DNA of 64,000 bases from Cyprinodon diabolis (Eukaryota > Chordata > Actinopteri > Cyprinodontiformes > Cyprinodontidae): the NCBI GenBank assembly GCA_030533445.1, contig CM060072.1:24573109-24637108 (forward strand), written 5' to 3'. A program made the translations under genes and the position numbers. The notes below the pieces were generated by a model that ran no database searches, was not told where the DNA came from, and saw only the letters and a list, made by a program, of their open reading frames with translations. Below are positions 55,147 to 64,000 of the stretch, piece by piece (within the stretch, counting starts at the first letter, position 1; each line of letters opens with the position of its first letter).

Positions 55147-58100
55147 GTGAGTTAAATTACGGCATATTCAACAGCAGTTTTCAACATGTTTGAGTTTGTT
55201 TTTACACATCGCTGCAGTTTGCAAAAATATCAAAGCAAAATTTACTTATATTGTTTTTGCATAAGCAAAATGAGCGGCTGGTTACCTTACCGTACCCCAA
55301 ACCAGAACAGTTGCTGTCCAACATTCATATAAAAAAATAATACAATAACAATTAACAGGTTTATTGCAACAAGGTCATTTGGAAATACTACAGAGAAGAT
55401 ATTTCTTTGAATCAATTTTACCGGCAAACATGTCAGTTTGGAGTCATCCTAAAAAAATCTTCTGGAGATTTTGGTTTACATCTGATGTGTTTTTAATTGA
55501 CCTTCAGTCGGTCTTATCATCAATAAAGCTAGAAATATGTATTACAAAGCGATTTAGAATAAAAAATATTTCAAAAGCATAACAACAGATCATCCAGGAG
55601 GATGTTCTCAATGGAGAACCCTAAACAACATGCAAGTTGATGATTCAGCAAGGAGAAACTCTAATGGGAAAACTTTGCATCGATGGGACAGATAAAGACA
55701 GAAATTCCTCCCGAGTAACATTAACAATAAAGCCTTAATGCCTTAATGATGGAACCAACCTCAAAGGTATAGTGGAGGATGTTCTTTTTCTGGGTGGATC
55801 ATCAAAATAGGTGGTTCTCCTAATTCTCAATCATTCTGGTGATATGTTTACGTGCTTGTCCCCATTTTCACTTACTTGTGGTGAGTCTGACATAGTGGAA
55901 AAATGGCAAATCTTCTTTTGGAAAGTACGCTTGTATGAGATATGCAAACAGCAACTTTTAAACATGCGTGCACATGGAGAAATGGGCTCGTGCATGCTCA
56001 CGCACACGTTTAATAGGCGTTCCCTCTCAGGAGCAGGTACAGGGTTGTGCATGTGCATCTTTTTTTTAAGTGGAGCGGGGGATCTTTTCAAAAATTCACA
56101 AAAATCATCCACTGTACCTTTAAGGATAAGTACGCTTATGTGATAAAAGGGATTTAAACAGCATGGCACTGATCCATGGTAGAATAGCATATTCACTCAT
56201 TCATGGCTAAAAATAAAGACTAATTAAAATAATTGCTCCGATTAGTGAAAATTCAGACTTAAATTTGAATAAGATGCTGACTATAATAATGCCAGTCAGG
56301 CTTAACATTTAATTTAAACCATCTGCAAAGTAGAGAACCAAGAATACTTAACAGGGATGTAAAACATAAGCTGTCCGTTCTCACAGTAACCTGCTGGTAA
56401 ATGTTTCCTCCAGGAATGACATTGACCATTTGGTATATTAAAGAGGCAATTATTTTCCACAATGAAAAGTTGTTTTGATTTTATCCAATTTAGATTAACA
56501 ATTTGAATCTGCTTTAATGTGTACTTGCTGAGGTTATTTTTTTGTCAGAGATATAACCTCAAACATTCAAGAGTGACCAAAAAATCCATCCATGCATCCT
56601 ATTTCTGTCATGCTTATTACTGCTGGGGTAGCGAGGGGTGCTGGTGCCTATCACCAGCTGTCTACGGGCGAGAGGCGGGGTACACCCTGAACAGGTCGCC
56701 AGTCCATCGCAGGGTAACGAGCATTCACGCACATGGTCACACCTAAGGAGAATTTGGATAAGCTGTGGGAGGAAGCCGGAGTACCCGGAGAGGACCCAGG
56801 CATGAACAGGGAAAACATGCAAACCAAAAATGACTAAAATAACTAAATAAAAGATTTTTTTTTATATTTCTTAGCTTTGGTTTTTATGGCAATAGATCCA
56901 TCAGCATGGAAGAAGAGGCTTGTATTTTGAAAGTTCTTGTGGAAGAAAGCAGATCTTGTTGTTAAAAGGTGGTAACCACAATGTGTATGCAGATTTATAA
57001 TGAGTAAAGGTGAAGTGTAAAATAAATGGTAATTACCCAAAGGGCTTCAAGTCTAGGGCTAAAACATTTATTCAGATCAATAATGATTTATCGGTTATTG
57101 AAAAAAATCGTCAACTATTTTAGAAATCGATTAATCGTTATATATATCTATATCTATATATAGATATAGATATATACACATTTTGGATTTAAGATAAAAA
57201 AAAAATCCTTTTAATCCGTCAATCCAGAACTCCTCAGGTGGAAAATTTTTACTTTCATCTGGTTTGATTCTATTAAATAAAAAATCTTACTCAAGGAAGC
57301 TTTTGCTATCCCATTATTAATTGATTTATTGAAAAAATTATTTAAAGATTAATGGATTCATTATTTGCAGCCCTATTCAACTATTCGAATAAAAGATGTA
57401 GAGCAATTAATGTATAAATTACATTTTTTTATGTAATGATAGCAATGTAAAATTCTGTAAAACGGTAAACTTAAAATCATTAGATTTCAAAGGTGGTAAA
57501 TCTGGGATTTAAAGGCTTGTAGTTTATATTTTAGTTTATTTTGTAACCACTTGTTATCTTCAAATTGGAAAAATCAGCTTAGTTGTTATTTTCTCTCAAA
57601 TCTAGATGCAGGTCACTTGTTTAGGGCACAGAGAAAGCAGCAGAGGGAGAACAGGAAAGGATCAAACAATGAGGGAAAAGTTGGGACCACATTAGATGGA
57701 AGCCTCTTGGTGAGAAACGGTACCTTATATTGCATCATTAAAAACAGCTTCTCAACCCCAGTTAGTAATCTGTTTCTCCCTGCAGCTCCGGTTACACCAC
57801 ATAGACGAGCCATCTCAGCTCTGCTCTGTCGTCATCAGAGACCAGAAACTGAATTCTGTAAGAAGCTTCACATGTTGTTTGGCTTTTTAAAGGTGAAACT
57901 GACTCTAAACACTTTCCCGACCTTTTAGGTGGAGCCAGAGGAGCTTAAGGCCTTTACAAATGTAGCATGCATCAATGCGTCCGATAACTTCCTCTCTTTA
58001 GGTGATGCTAATTCCTCGTCAACCTGATTTCCCTCTTTTTCTTGCTTCCCTGTTAAATTCTGTTATCCTCTGCAGGATTGTTCAGCTGTTTCCCGTCTTT

Positions 58101-61100
58101 GAGAGAACTTGATCTGTCTTTAAATCGAATCAGCAACATGGTCTTTGATGCTGCTGCTTTCCCTCACCTGGAGGTAAGACCTTGATATCATGACAATGAC
58201 CTTGAAAACAACCTGGAGACGCAGAAAATGATAATTGTAAAAGTATCCTTTGAACTCAAGCCTATTAAATTAACCCTGCATGATAAAACAGGTTTATCTA
58301 AAATGTATAAACATCAGATTAATGCCTTCAGTTTTAATAAAGTATACTTAGTCAAAATGAATGGTAATGAATGTATTTATTCCATTAAGTTTACTGCTGA
58401 AATTACATAAAGGTAACTTGATTATTATGCAGTTCAAATAAATCAACTTTACGTATTCGAAATAAATACACTAATTAGTATTCATTTTGAGTAAGTATAC
58501 TTAATTAAATCTACATTACATTTATGGGTTTTAAATAAATAATCTATATTAAATCAATGCATATGCATAATTCAAGGTTTATTTAATAGATTTGTGTTAA
58601 AATAGTCTAAAAAAATTAAATGGAAATTTATGTAATTAAATTACATACATTTTACAATGTGGATTAAATATTTTTTGAGTGTATTTATGGTGCAAAAACC
58701 TGTTAGTGGCTTCAGATCTAGGTCTTGGATGGAGATTGGAATGAATAAAATAAAGAATCTGCAGCAAATGGAAGGTGAATTGGAGGAAGCAGATTTCCAT
58801 TAAAAAATCACCAAAATAAGAGACTGTGTAAGTATTTTTATTGAAACTGAGTAAAATAAAACAAATGTACACACTGTGCCTTATTTCTGTCTAAAGAAAA
58901 CCAACAACTTTCTATGTACAACAGTGTAAAAATTGTGCAATTAATAGCAGACGTGTGAACGCTTTGAGTTCTCTGGGAGCTGTGATGGTTTCAGAGTTCT
59001 ACAGCTGCTGAGAGGAAGAACCAGCAATAACCAGGGTGTGAAGTTCACCTTCCAGCTGCGTTAAATCAAATTATATTCAAGTCTGACAGTGGCCTAGTCA
59101 AACTCCAGACCTGACTGTGACTGAGGATTACATTCAGTTTTTAGGATGTTTTGGCACACAGATCAGTCTCTGCACATACAGAGACGGTTGGCAAATACTC
59201 CAAAAATGCTACAAACATTACAAATAGTTTTTTTTTTTGTATGATAAACTGAAAATGTTTTGATTATTTCTAATTCAATTTGTTTAAACGTTCACAGGTC
59301 TTAGATCTATCCTACAACAGATTACCACCTGAGGATTTACTCCCTCTCGGTCAGATCCCATGTCTTAAAACTCTTCATCTGTCTGGAAATCGGCTCCATA
59401 GTCTTCCTCCTGGTTTTGATTCCATTCAAGCGGATCAGTCTGATATGTAAGCTCATCAAGAACTAAAGAGGCTACTGATCGAATTTAAAGGTTTTCTTTA
59501 TAATCTACTTAAAACAAATCTACTAGGTTGTGACCAAATTGGTTAAAGCATCATAGATGTGATGTTTTTATGACAGTTTTTTTCTTTTCTTTCATCACTA
59601 ACACCCTTTTATGCTGTAAATAAACCCTATTTTAACATTGCATTGGAAAAATCTTTGAAGTCATGTTAAATCTGACCAAAGGGTGGCGCACAAGTTCACC
59701 AAATTTCCAATCCTTGTTGAAACCACCAGTTTTAGACACTACTTATTTACCTGCAATATTCAGATTATTCATTGCTCATCTGTACCTATGAACAAACCTC
59801 AGAGTTGAAATAAACTGGAAACCTTTTCTCTCTATATTTCTGTATTCGTAGGTGTTTTGATCTGGGAGCCAAACAGTTTGAAGCTCTTGAAGTCCTGATG
59901 CTTGATGACAACAGATTGACTTCTAGTGTCTTCTACAGCCTCAGGAACCTTAAGAGGTATTTGTAAGGTTCAGCGTTTGTTTTTATGTTGTTGCTTTTTT
60001 AATAAAACTCTTATTATTTATTTCTCTATGCACCGTGCACAGGCTTAAGCTTCTAAACCTACAGAGAAACCATATTTCTGAAATACCTCATTTGGAGATG
60101 CAGGAGGGTCCAAATCTGGGAAGGCAAAGTGAAGATGAAGGTAAAGAGGAAAGAGATTTGTTTCTTACCATCCTTCTCTCTATGAGCGGTAATATAAACA
60201 CAGCTCCTCACCCAACGTTGTCTATCAGAGTTCCAGTTTTATTTATTTTATGAAATAAGTAGATGCGGATCATTGCCCTGCTTCGGGTATTCTATATAGC
60301 ATTAATTTCTAAAATGCACCATTCAATACGGAAATGTCTTTATTAATCATTTAAAATGCATATAAAATGATGAATTAAATAATTGCATGTCAAATAAAGT
60401 TTATATTTATCTAATAATTAATATAATTCATTTTATATTCATGAATAGATATAGATTTAAGTATTTATATGTATTTTTAGGGCATCTCAGATTAGTTTCT
60501 GGAACTGGATGGACGGACGGATGGACAGATAGATATTTTCGACAGTTATAATCTTTACTGATAATTCTTTTCTTTCCTATTTCAGCCCACACAGAGTCTA
60601 AAATCGACCACCGTCTCCAGATTATAAACTTCTTTCACTCAGAGAGGGAGGGAGGCTTTAGAGGCTCCAGTCCGTTTCTGCCTGAACTTCAACGCCTCAG
60701 TCTAGCTGACAACAAGGTGGGCTGCTTGATGACATTTTAAACCATTTATGGTCGTCTGTCACATCTCATCAGTGTTTTGCTTTCTTTAAATCACCAGATC
60801 ATGTCAGAGGAAGCTCTGGTTCCTGCGGCTCTTTTCCCCAAACTTTGCGAGTTAGATATTCACTCTAACCCTCTGATCAAAAAGAAAAGAGGTTTCCCTG
60901 TATTCTAAAGTTTTTAATTAGTCTCTAAGTTGGTTTCTGAATTGTTTAAACGTACTTAATTTTTTGTTTTTGTTTTGTTTTGTTTGAACCCAGGAGACAC
61001 ACCTTTACTGACCTACTACCTTCAAGAAAAACTTGGAATAACCATAAAGAAAAAGATGGTTAAAGATGTTCTGAAGTTTCCCCACAGGATGTCTACTTAT

Positions 61101-63313
61101 CCAGGATGGAAGGTCGGGTTGTTCTGCATCAAGGGGCCTCTGATTACCTGCATCCATGAACAAATAATGACTAAACTACATACTTTCTTTTAGTCCTCTA
61201 ACCACCCTTGAATTGAACACAGAGAAGATTAAGATGCATTCAGCTGATCATTGCTTGAAATAAAGGATCAGATTAGAAAGGAGGCTACATACAAATAGAA
61301 CTGAATAGAAAATCCTTTTATTGTCACACAATGAGGAAATTCTGGTATTACAGCAGCAAAAAGACTATAGAAAGAAATGGTCACACAAATGTGGACCTTA
61401 CCAATATGTATAAGAATAATATAATAGTGAAGAGTAGTGAAGATAAACAATGAAATACTGTGCTGTAAAATGTTTTAACAATATGAAAAAACTGCACCTG
61501 AAGAATAAATAACCAATATAAAGCTGCGCTGAAAAAAAATAATAATGCAACCGTTTTTAGCATTTACTCAATCATATTTAGTTACTTTAACACAATTGTT
61601 TCATTTTAGCAGAGTAGGACATAAAACAATCGTTTTAAAGTAACTTAATATGATTAATTAAATGCCAAAAGTGGTTGCATTATTTTTTTTTTTCAGTGTA
61701 TGGACATTTTTACAGTAATTTGAAAATAGCAGCAACATCAGAGATGTGCAAAATGACAGCAGCATGTTATTTAACTGGATAAGGCGGAAACTGTGCAAAA
61801 TCAGCTTGAATGTTACTGACCGCCTGCTGGAACCTTTGCATATATGGTTATACTTTTATTTTGATCCTTTCCAGGTTGAAGAAAGCCTCTCAGAGCTGTC
61901 ACACAGGGCTTTTATACCGGATGCAGCGCATGTGAGACACAGGCAGGGAATCAGAGGTAGTAGGAGAGATTGGGGAACAACGCGGTCCGAGGACAAGAAT
62001 AAAAATACATGTCAGGAAAATGCAAAACAATTCTTTATTACTCAGGTATTTTATGGTTGGAATATTAAAACTGTGAGATTACTCTGGTTTAGAAGATAAA
62101 AGCATGTCAGAAAAAATGTAAAATGCCTTCTGTTATACATGTTTTTCTGTTTAATGCTCAGATAGAGGGTAAAACTGAGCTCCAGCTGGATTCTTCTTCT
62201 AATCAGAAGGAAGCTGCACAAAACAAAGAGGGGAATAGAATCATGCCGAAACGACCCACATGCTACGACATGATAATGGATGCCAAACCACTTCCCTATA
62301 TCGGTTGGAGGGATATATATCTGCAGCTGTTTGATATCCAAGACAAAACTCTGACTATACGTTAATCCCAGAGAAAATTATGCCCTTCTCTGCTCTTCTC
62401 TCACAACAGGAATTCAAACAGCTGTCTGGATGCTGGATCGAACACTAAGGAAGCCGAACATCTACAGAGACTCCAAACCAAGACTTGATAGCATCCAGAC
62501 ACCATACAGAGAAATGAAAAAGAGGGTCTGTTTTTGTTTTTTTACCACAATCCCTGCTTCCAGATTCGTATAAATCTAAATGTGCTGTTATGCTGTCTTC
62601 TGCTTTTCCTGGGAGCAGATAAAGGACCTGCCACCTCTGAGACCGATAAAACCACCGACTCAAAGGGTTGAAGAGTTGATTAAGGAAATTAAAGAAAGTA
62701 CAACAGTCAAAGTTGTAGCCTTAGGTATGCAGGTCTTCTGTGCTCGCCACACATTTTGGCATCTTTTGCTTTTAATCCTTCGCACAATCTCCTTTTACCA
62801 ACAGAACAGCTCTTTTTCTATAAACCTTGGCATGGTTGAAGCATACAGTGAGACAGATCTTTGCTTTTATGAGTCCTAAATCTGATAGAAAAACTGTGGA
62901 GGCAGCAAAAGTTTAGGGCGATTCAGGGAGGGCTTTAGAGCTCAAGTGCTCAGAGCTCAACGCCAAAGATGTCAGTGGATATATATCAGTGGAAATATGC
63001 AAAAGGCTGCATTTTATAATGGGGGGTGACTGATGTAATGCCAATAAACACTTATTGAGATAGTTATCATAAATTTTAGGATTATAATGACAGAGATATT
63101 CTGTATAGCTGTTCACTGCCAATTAATTATCGCTGTACTTTCTGTGCAGGCACTGTTATTCACAACAAAGAAGTTAACAGAGCAGATTATCAAGAAGCTG
63201 TATGTCTGCTGAGGGATCTAAAGAAAAAACAGAAGATGGTCTATGAGAAAACAATGGAACAAGAATCCAGGGTTCAGTTTGAAAGACGCAGAGCTGAGCA
63301 TCCACCTCTGTAG
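55056..63313 (+). CDS. xrra1: XRRA1-like leucine-rich-repeat protein (16 coding exons, 610 aa)
   Basis: X-ray radiation resistance associated 1, an LRR protein whose biochemical role is not well defined. Exons: 55056-55146, 57606-57709, 57786-57857, 57929-58001, 58076-58173, 59298-59446, 59852-59956, 60043-60140, 60586-60716, 60798-60891, 60994-61112, 61875-62045, 62162-62303, 62410-62525, 62619-62724, 63150-63313; every junction keeps frame. The start ATG is the first after an in-frame TGA at 55026. The N-part (LFQARRS, then EEDAGHLF) resembles the human start region (FPARNLL, EEGQGHW). LRR words include LRELDLSLNRIS, LEVLDLSYNRL, LKTLHLSGNRL, LEVLMLDDNRL, LKLLNLQRNHI, LQRLSLADNK and LCELDIHSNPL. 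The C-part has GIQTAVWMLDRTL and a coiled, basic end. It is shorter than the human protein (about 790 residues). Name rests on recall plus NEU3 linkage. Confidence 0.85.
56585..56822 (-). repeat. Teleost LINE-tail-like repeat, reverse orientation
   Basis: Starts with CCATCCATGCATCC, then GGGGTGCTGGTGCCTATCAC, CGGGCGAGAGGCGGGGTACA, CCCTGAACAGGTCGCCAGTC, CTGTGGGAGGAAGCCGGAGT and GAAAACATGCAAA. This is a very common fish repeat; the CCATCC run on the left is the reversed GGATGG tail of a retroelement. Family name not certain. Confidence 0.7.
57054..57375. mobile_element. hAT-like MITE
   Basis: Left end TAGGGCTAAAAC and right end GCAGCCCTA are inverted. The inside has the AATCGATTAATCG wording typical of a common fish MITE. 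Flanks TTCAAGTC and TTCAACTA agree at 6 of 8 positions, an aged 8-bp duplication. Confidence 0.65.
57141..57176. repeat. Perfect 36-bp AT palindrome
   Basis: TATATATCTATATCTATA followed directly by its exact reverse complement. It lies inside the hAT-like MITE and probably grew from an AT/GATA microsatellite. Confidence 0.85.
57606..57709 (+). CDS. xrra1: xrra1 coding exon 2
   Basis: Residues 31-65, starting DAGHLFRAQRK; very basic. Acceptor TCTAG chosen over the later CAG at 57611 because it keeps phase with exon 1. Donor GTGAGA. Confidence 0.75.
57786..57857 (+). CDS. xrra1: xrra1 coding exon 3
   Basis: Residues 66-89, LRLHHIDEPSQLCSVVI onward. Acceptor CTGCAG, donor GTAAGA. Confidence 0.82.
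57929..58001 (+). CDS. xrra1: xrra1 coding exon 4
   Basis: Residues 90-114, VEPEELKAFTNVACINASDN onward. Acceptor TTTTAG, donor GTGATG. Intron 3 is only 71 bases. Confidence 0.82.
58076..58173 (+). CDS. xrra1: xrra1 coding exon 5 (LRR)
   Basis: Residues 114-146 with LRELDLSLNRISNMVF. Acceptor TGCAG, donor GTAAGA. Intron 4 is 74 bases. Confidence 0.88.
58174..59297 (+). other. xrra1 intron 5
   Basis: 1124 bases of AT-rich intron. No repeat family or gene recognised. Confidence 0.5.
59298..59446 (+). CDS. xrra1: xrra1 coding exon 6 (LRRs)
   Basis: Residues 147-196 with VLDLSYNRLPPEDLL and LKTLHLSGNRLHSLP. Acceptor CACAG, donor GTAAGC. Confidence 0.88.
59852..59956 (+). CDS. xrra1: xrra1 coding exon 7 (LRR)
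   Basis: Residues 196-231 with FEALEVLMLDDNRLTSSVF. Acceptor CGTAG, donor GTATTT. Confidence 0.87.
60043..60140 (+). CDS. xrra1: xrra1 coding exon 8 (LRR)
   Basis: Residues 231-264 with LKLLNLQRNHISEIPHLE. Acceptor GCACAG, donor GTAAAG. Confidence 0.87.
60505..60535. repeat. GGAT/GGAC microsatellite
   Basis: Short imperfect run of GGATGGACGGACGGATGGAC followed by AGATAGATA, in xrra1 intron 8. Confidence 0.7.
60586..60716 (+). CDS. xrra1: xrra1 coding exon 9
   Basis: Residues 264-307 with LQIINFFHSER and LPELQRLSLADNK. Acceptor TTCAG, donor GTGGGC. Confidence 0.87.
60798..60891 (+). CDS. xrra1: xrra1 coding exon 10 (LRR)
   Basis: Residues 308-339 with FPKLCELDIHSNPLIKKKR. Acceptor ACCAG, donor GTTTCC. 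Intron 9 is 81 bases. Confidence 0.87.
60994..61112 (+). CDS. xrra1: xrra1 coding exon 11
   Basis: Residues 339-378, GDTPLLTYYLQEKLGI onward to STYPGWK. Acceptor CCCAG, donor GTCGGG. Confidence 0.87.
61301..61375. repeat. Dispersed repeat, copy B
   Basis: CTGAATAGAAAATCCTTTTA then TTGTCACACAATGAGGAAAT and TTACAGCAGCAAAAAGACTA. Same family and orientation as 46291-46370. Lies in xrra1 intron 11. Confidence 0.75.
61527..61699. repeat. Hairpin MITE, copy 2
   Basis: Arms AATAATGCAACC...GCATTTACTCAATCATATT and the inverse ...AATATGATTAATTAAATGC...GGTTGCATTATT surround the centre TAGCAGAGTAGGACATAAAAC. Matches 3906-4058. The terminal inverted repeat is about 60 bp. In xrra1 intron 11. Confidence 0.8.
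61875..62045 (+). CDS. xrra1: xrra1 coding exon 12
   Basis: Residues 379-435, VEESLSELSHRAFIPDAAHV onward to FFITQ. Acceptor TCCAG, donor GTATTT. A donor-like GTAGTA at 61957 would shift the frame, so the longer form was taken. Confidence 0.78.
62162..62303 (+). CDS. xrra1: xrra1 coding exon 13
   Basis: Residues 436-483, IEGKTELQLDSSSNQKE onward to KPLPYIG. Acceptor CTCAG, donor GTTGGA, chosen because it gives phase 1 and the join PYIGIQTAV. The frame is open past this donor to 62363. Confidence 0.75.
62410..62525 (+). CDS. xrra1: xrra1 coding exon 14
   Basis: Residues 483-521, GIQTAVWMLDRTLRKPNIYR onward to REMKKR. Acceptor AACAG, donor GTCTGT. Confidence 0.85.
62619..62724 (+). CDS. xrra1: xrra1 coding exon 15
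   Basis: Residues 522-557, IKDLPPLRPIKPPTQRVEEL onward. Acceptor AGCAG, donor GTATGC. Confidence 0.85.
63150..63313 (+). CDS. xrra1: xrra1 coding exon 16 (C-terminus)
   Basis: Residues 557-610 and TAG stop. Contains NRADYQEAVCLLRDLKKKQK and a charged helical end RRRAEHPPL. Acceptor TGCAG. Confidence 0.85.
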
Positions 63314-64000
63314 ACGCCGTTACTTTGAGTGAAGTGGAAGAAAATAAAACACTTGTCAAAGACAACAAGTCATGATGACCTTTCTTTTTTCTAATAATAA
63401 AGACAGATTCTGCACAGCTGATAAAGATCCACGGAACTGACTGAAAGAAAAAGCCATGCAGTGGTTCTGCACCCACAGTATAAAACTTCGAATTGAACTC
63501 TCAAGCACAAGTGCCTGCAGATGTGACTTCATCTGCAGAAAATGTATTTATCTAAGCTGCCTTTTTGTAATGTTTTGGGGCAGCTGCTTGCATCGCGGCT
63601 GTGACCACAGTTAATCCACTAAATATGCCTCCTATACATTTCGCAGGGTTTACTTGCGAAGATGAGCAAGTGGTCATTTTTAATTTCTTAGACAGATTTT
63701 ATTTTAAATTTTTAGAGAAGCATTTGTAACCTTTGGCCTATTTAGTTTCAAACAGAGTATGAACCAGAAAAAGAAAAAAAAACCCTGAAAAATACATCCT
63801 CCTAGGTCTGCAGACACACTTAAGGTTATTTTAATCTGGTATTTGTTATGATTATAATGTATTATTGGTTGTATATTATCCCCTGAGCCAGTTATTTATA
63901 AGCAGTTTTATCAGAAATGAGCAAAGTGCTTCAGAGCTGGAAGTGTTTGAAACTCTAAACAGACCTCTGCTTGATTCAGTATGATTTATGACCCAAATTA
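63314..64000 (+). other. xrra1 3' UTR and downstream flank
   Basis: Two AATAAA signals follow the stop, at 63343-63348 and 63396-63401, so the 3' UTR is probably short. The rest is AT-rich with no recognised feature up to the window edge. Confidence 0.55.
63343..63348 (+). terminator. xrra1: xrra1 poly-A signal AATAAA
   Basis: First canonical signal, 30 bases after the stop; a second lies at 63396-63401. Confidence 0.5.

Larger units (their letters stand above)
55147..57605 (+). other. xrra1 intron 1
   Basis: Intron of 2459 bases carrying a LINE-tail repeat (56585-56822) and an hAT-like MITE (57054-57375). Around 55980-56130 there is a moderately GC stretch ending CCACTGTACCTTTAAGG that may be repeat-derived. 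No second gene seen. Confidence 0.55.

Overview
This window is vertebrate nuclear DNA, almost certainly from a teleost fish. It is AT-rich, its genes are split by GT-AG introns, and it carries fish-type interspersed repeats (decayed Rex1-like LINEs, tRNA-type SINEs, Tc1-like, hAT-like and piggyBac-like DNA elements). No tools were run: exon borders were set by hand from splice sites, reading phase and recalled family sequences.

Three protein-coding genes are supported. (1) Positions 6371-38839, plus strand: a voltage-gated K+ channel beta subunit, best matched to Kv-beta-3 (kcnab3). It has 14 coding exons, 430 residues and a 25.5-kb first intron. (2) Positions 51599-54293, minus strand: a neu3-type ganglioside sialidase with two coding exons and 410 residues, preceded by a non-coding first exon near 54461-54600. 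(3) Positions 55056-63313, plus strand: xrra1, a leucine-rich-repeat protein with 16 coding exons and 610 residues. All exon joins in the three genes keep the reading frame. NEU3 and XRRA1 also lie close together on human 11q13.4, which supports those two calls. neu3 and xrra1 are head to head across a short shared promoter interval; kcnab3 and neu3 are tail to tail, about 12.8 kb apart.

Layout: 1-5.3 kb holds a decayed LINE and two inverted-repeat elements. 5.3-6.4 kb is the probable kcnab3 promoter and leader. 6.7-32.1 kb is kcnab3 intron 1, with a 2.3-kb 5'-truncated LINE whose 761-codon frame is still open and which has a 10-bp target duplication, a Tc1-like element with long terminal inverted repeats, an hAT-like element with an exact 8-bp duplication and a BED-finger relic, and a second decayed LINE. 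32.1-38.8 kb holds kcnab3 exons 2-14. 38.8-51.6 kb is intergenic and includes a SINE split by a 784-bp element flanked by TTAA. 51.6-63.3 kb holds neu3 and xrra1, and the last 0.7 kb is xrra1 3' UTR and flank.

The genes are not an operon. kcnab3 should encode a cytosolic NADPH-binding, aldo-keto-reductase-like subunit with an N-terminal inactivation peptide. neu3 should encode a membrane-associated sialidase; its N-terminus here reads as an N-myristoylation signal, the most notable protein-level observation. xrra1 encodes a poorly characterised LRR protein. No wholly new biological system was found. The best second looks are the predicted neu3 lipid anchor, the nested SINE/TTAA insertion, the young LINE, a possible alternative last exon of kcnab3 and the shared neu3/xrra1 promoter.
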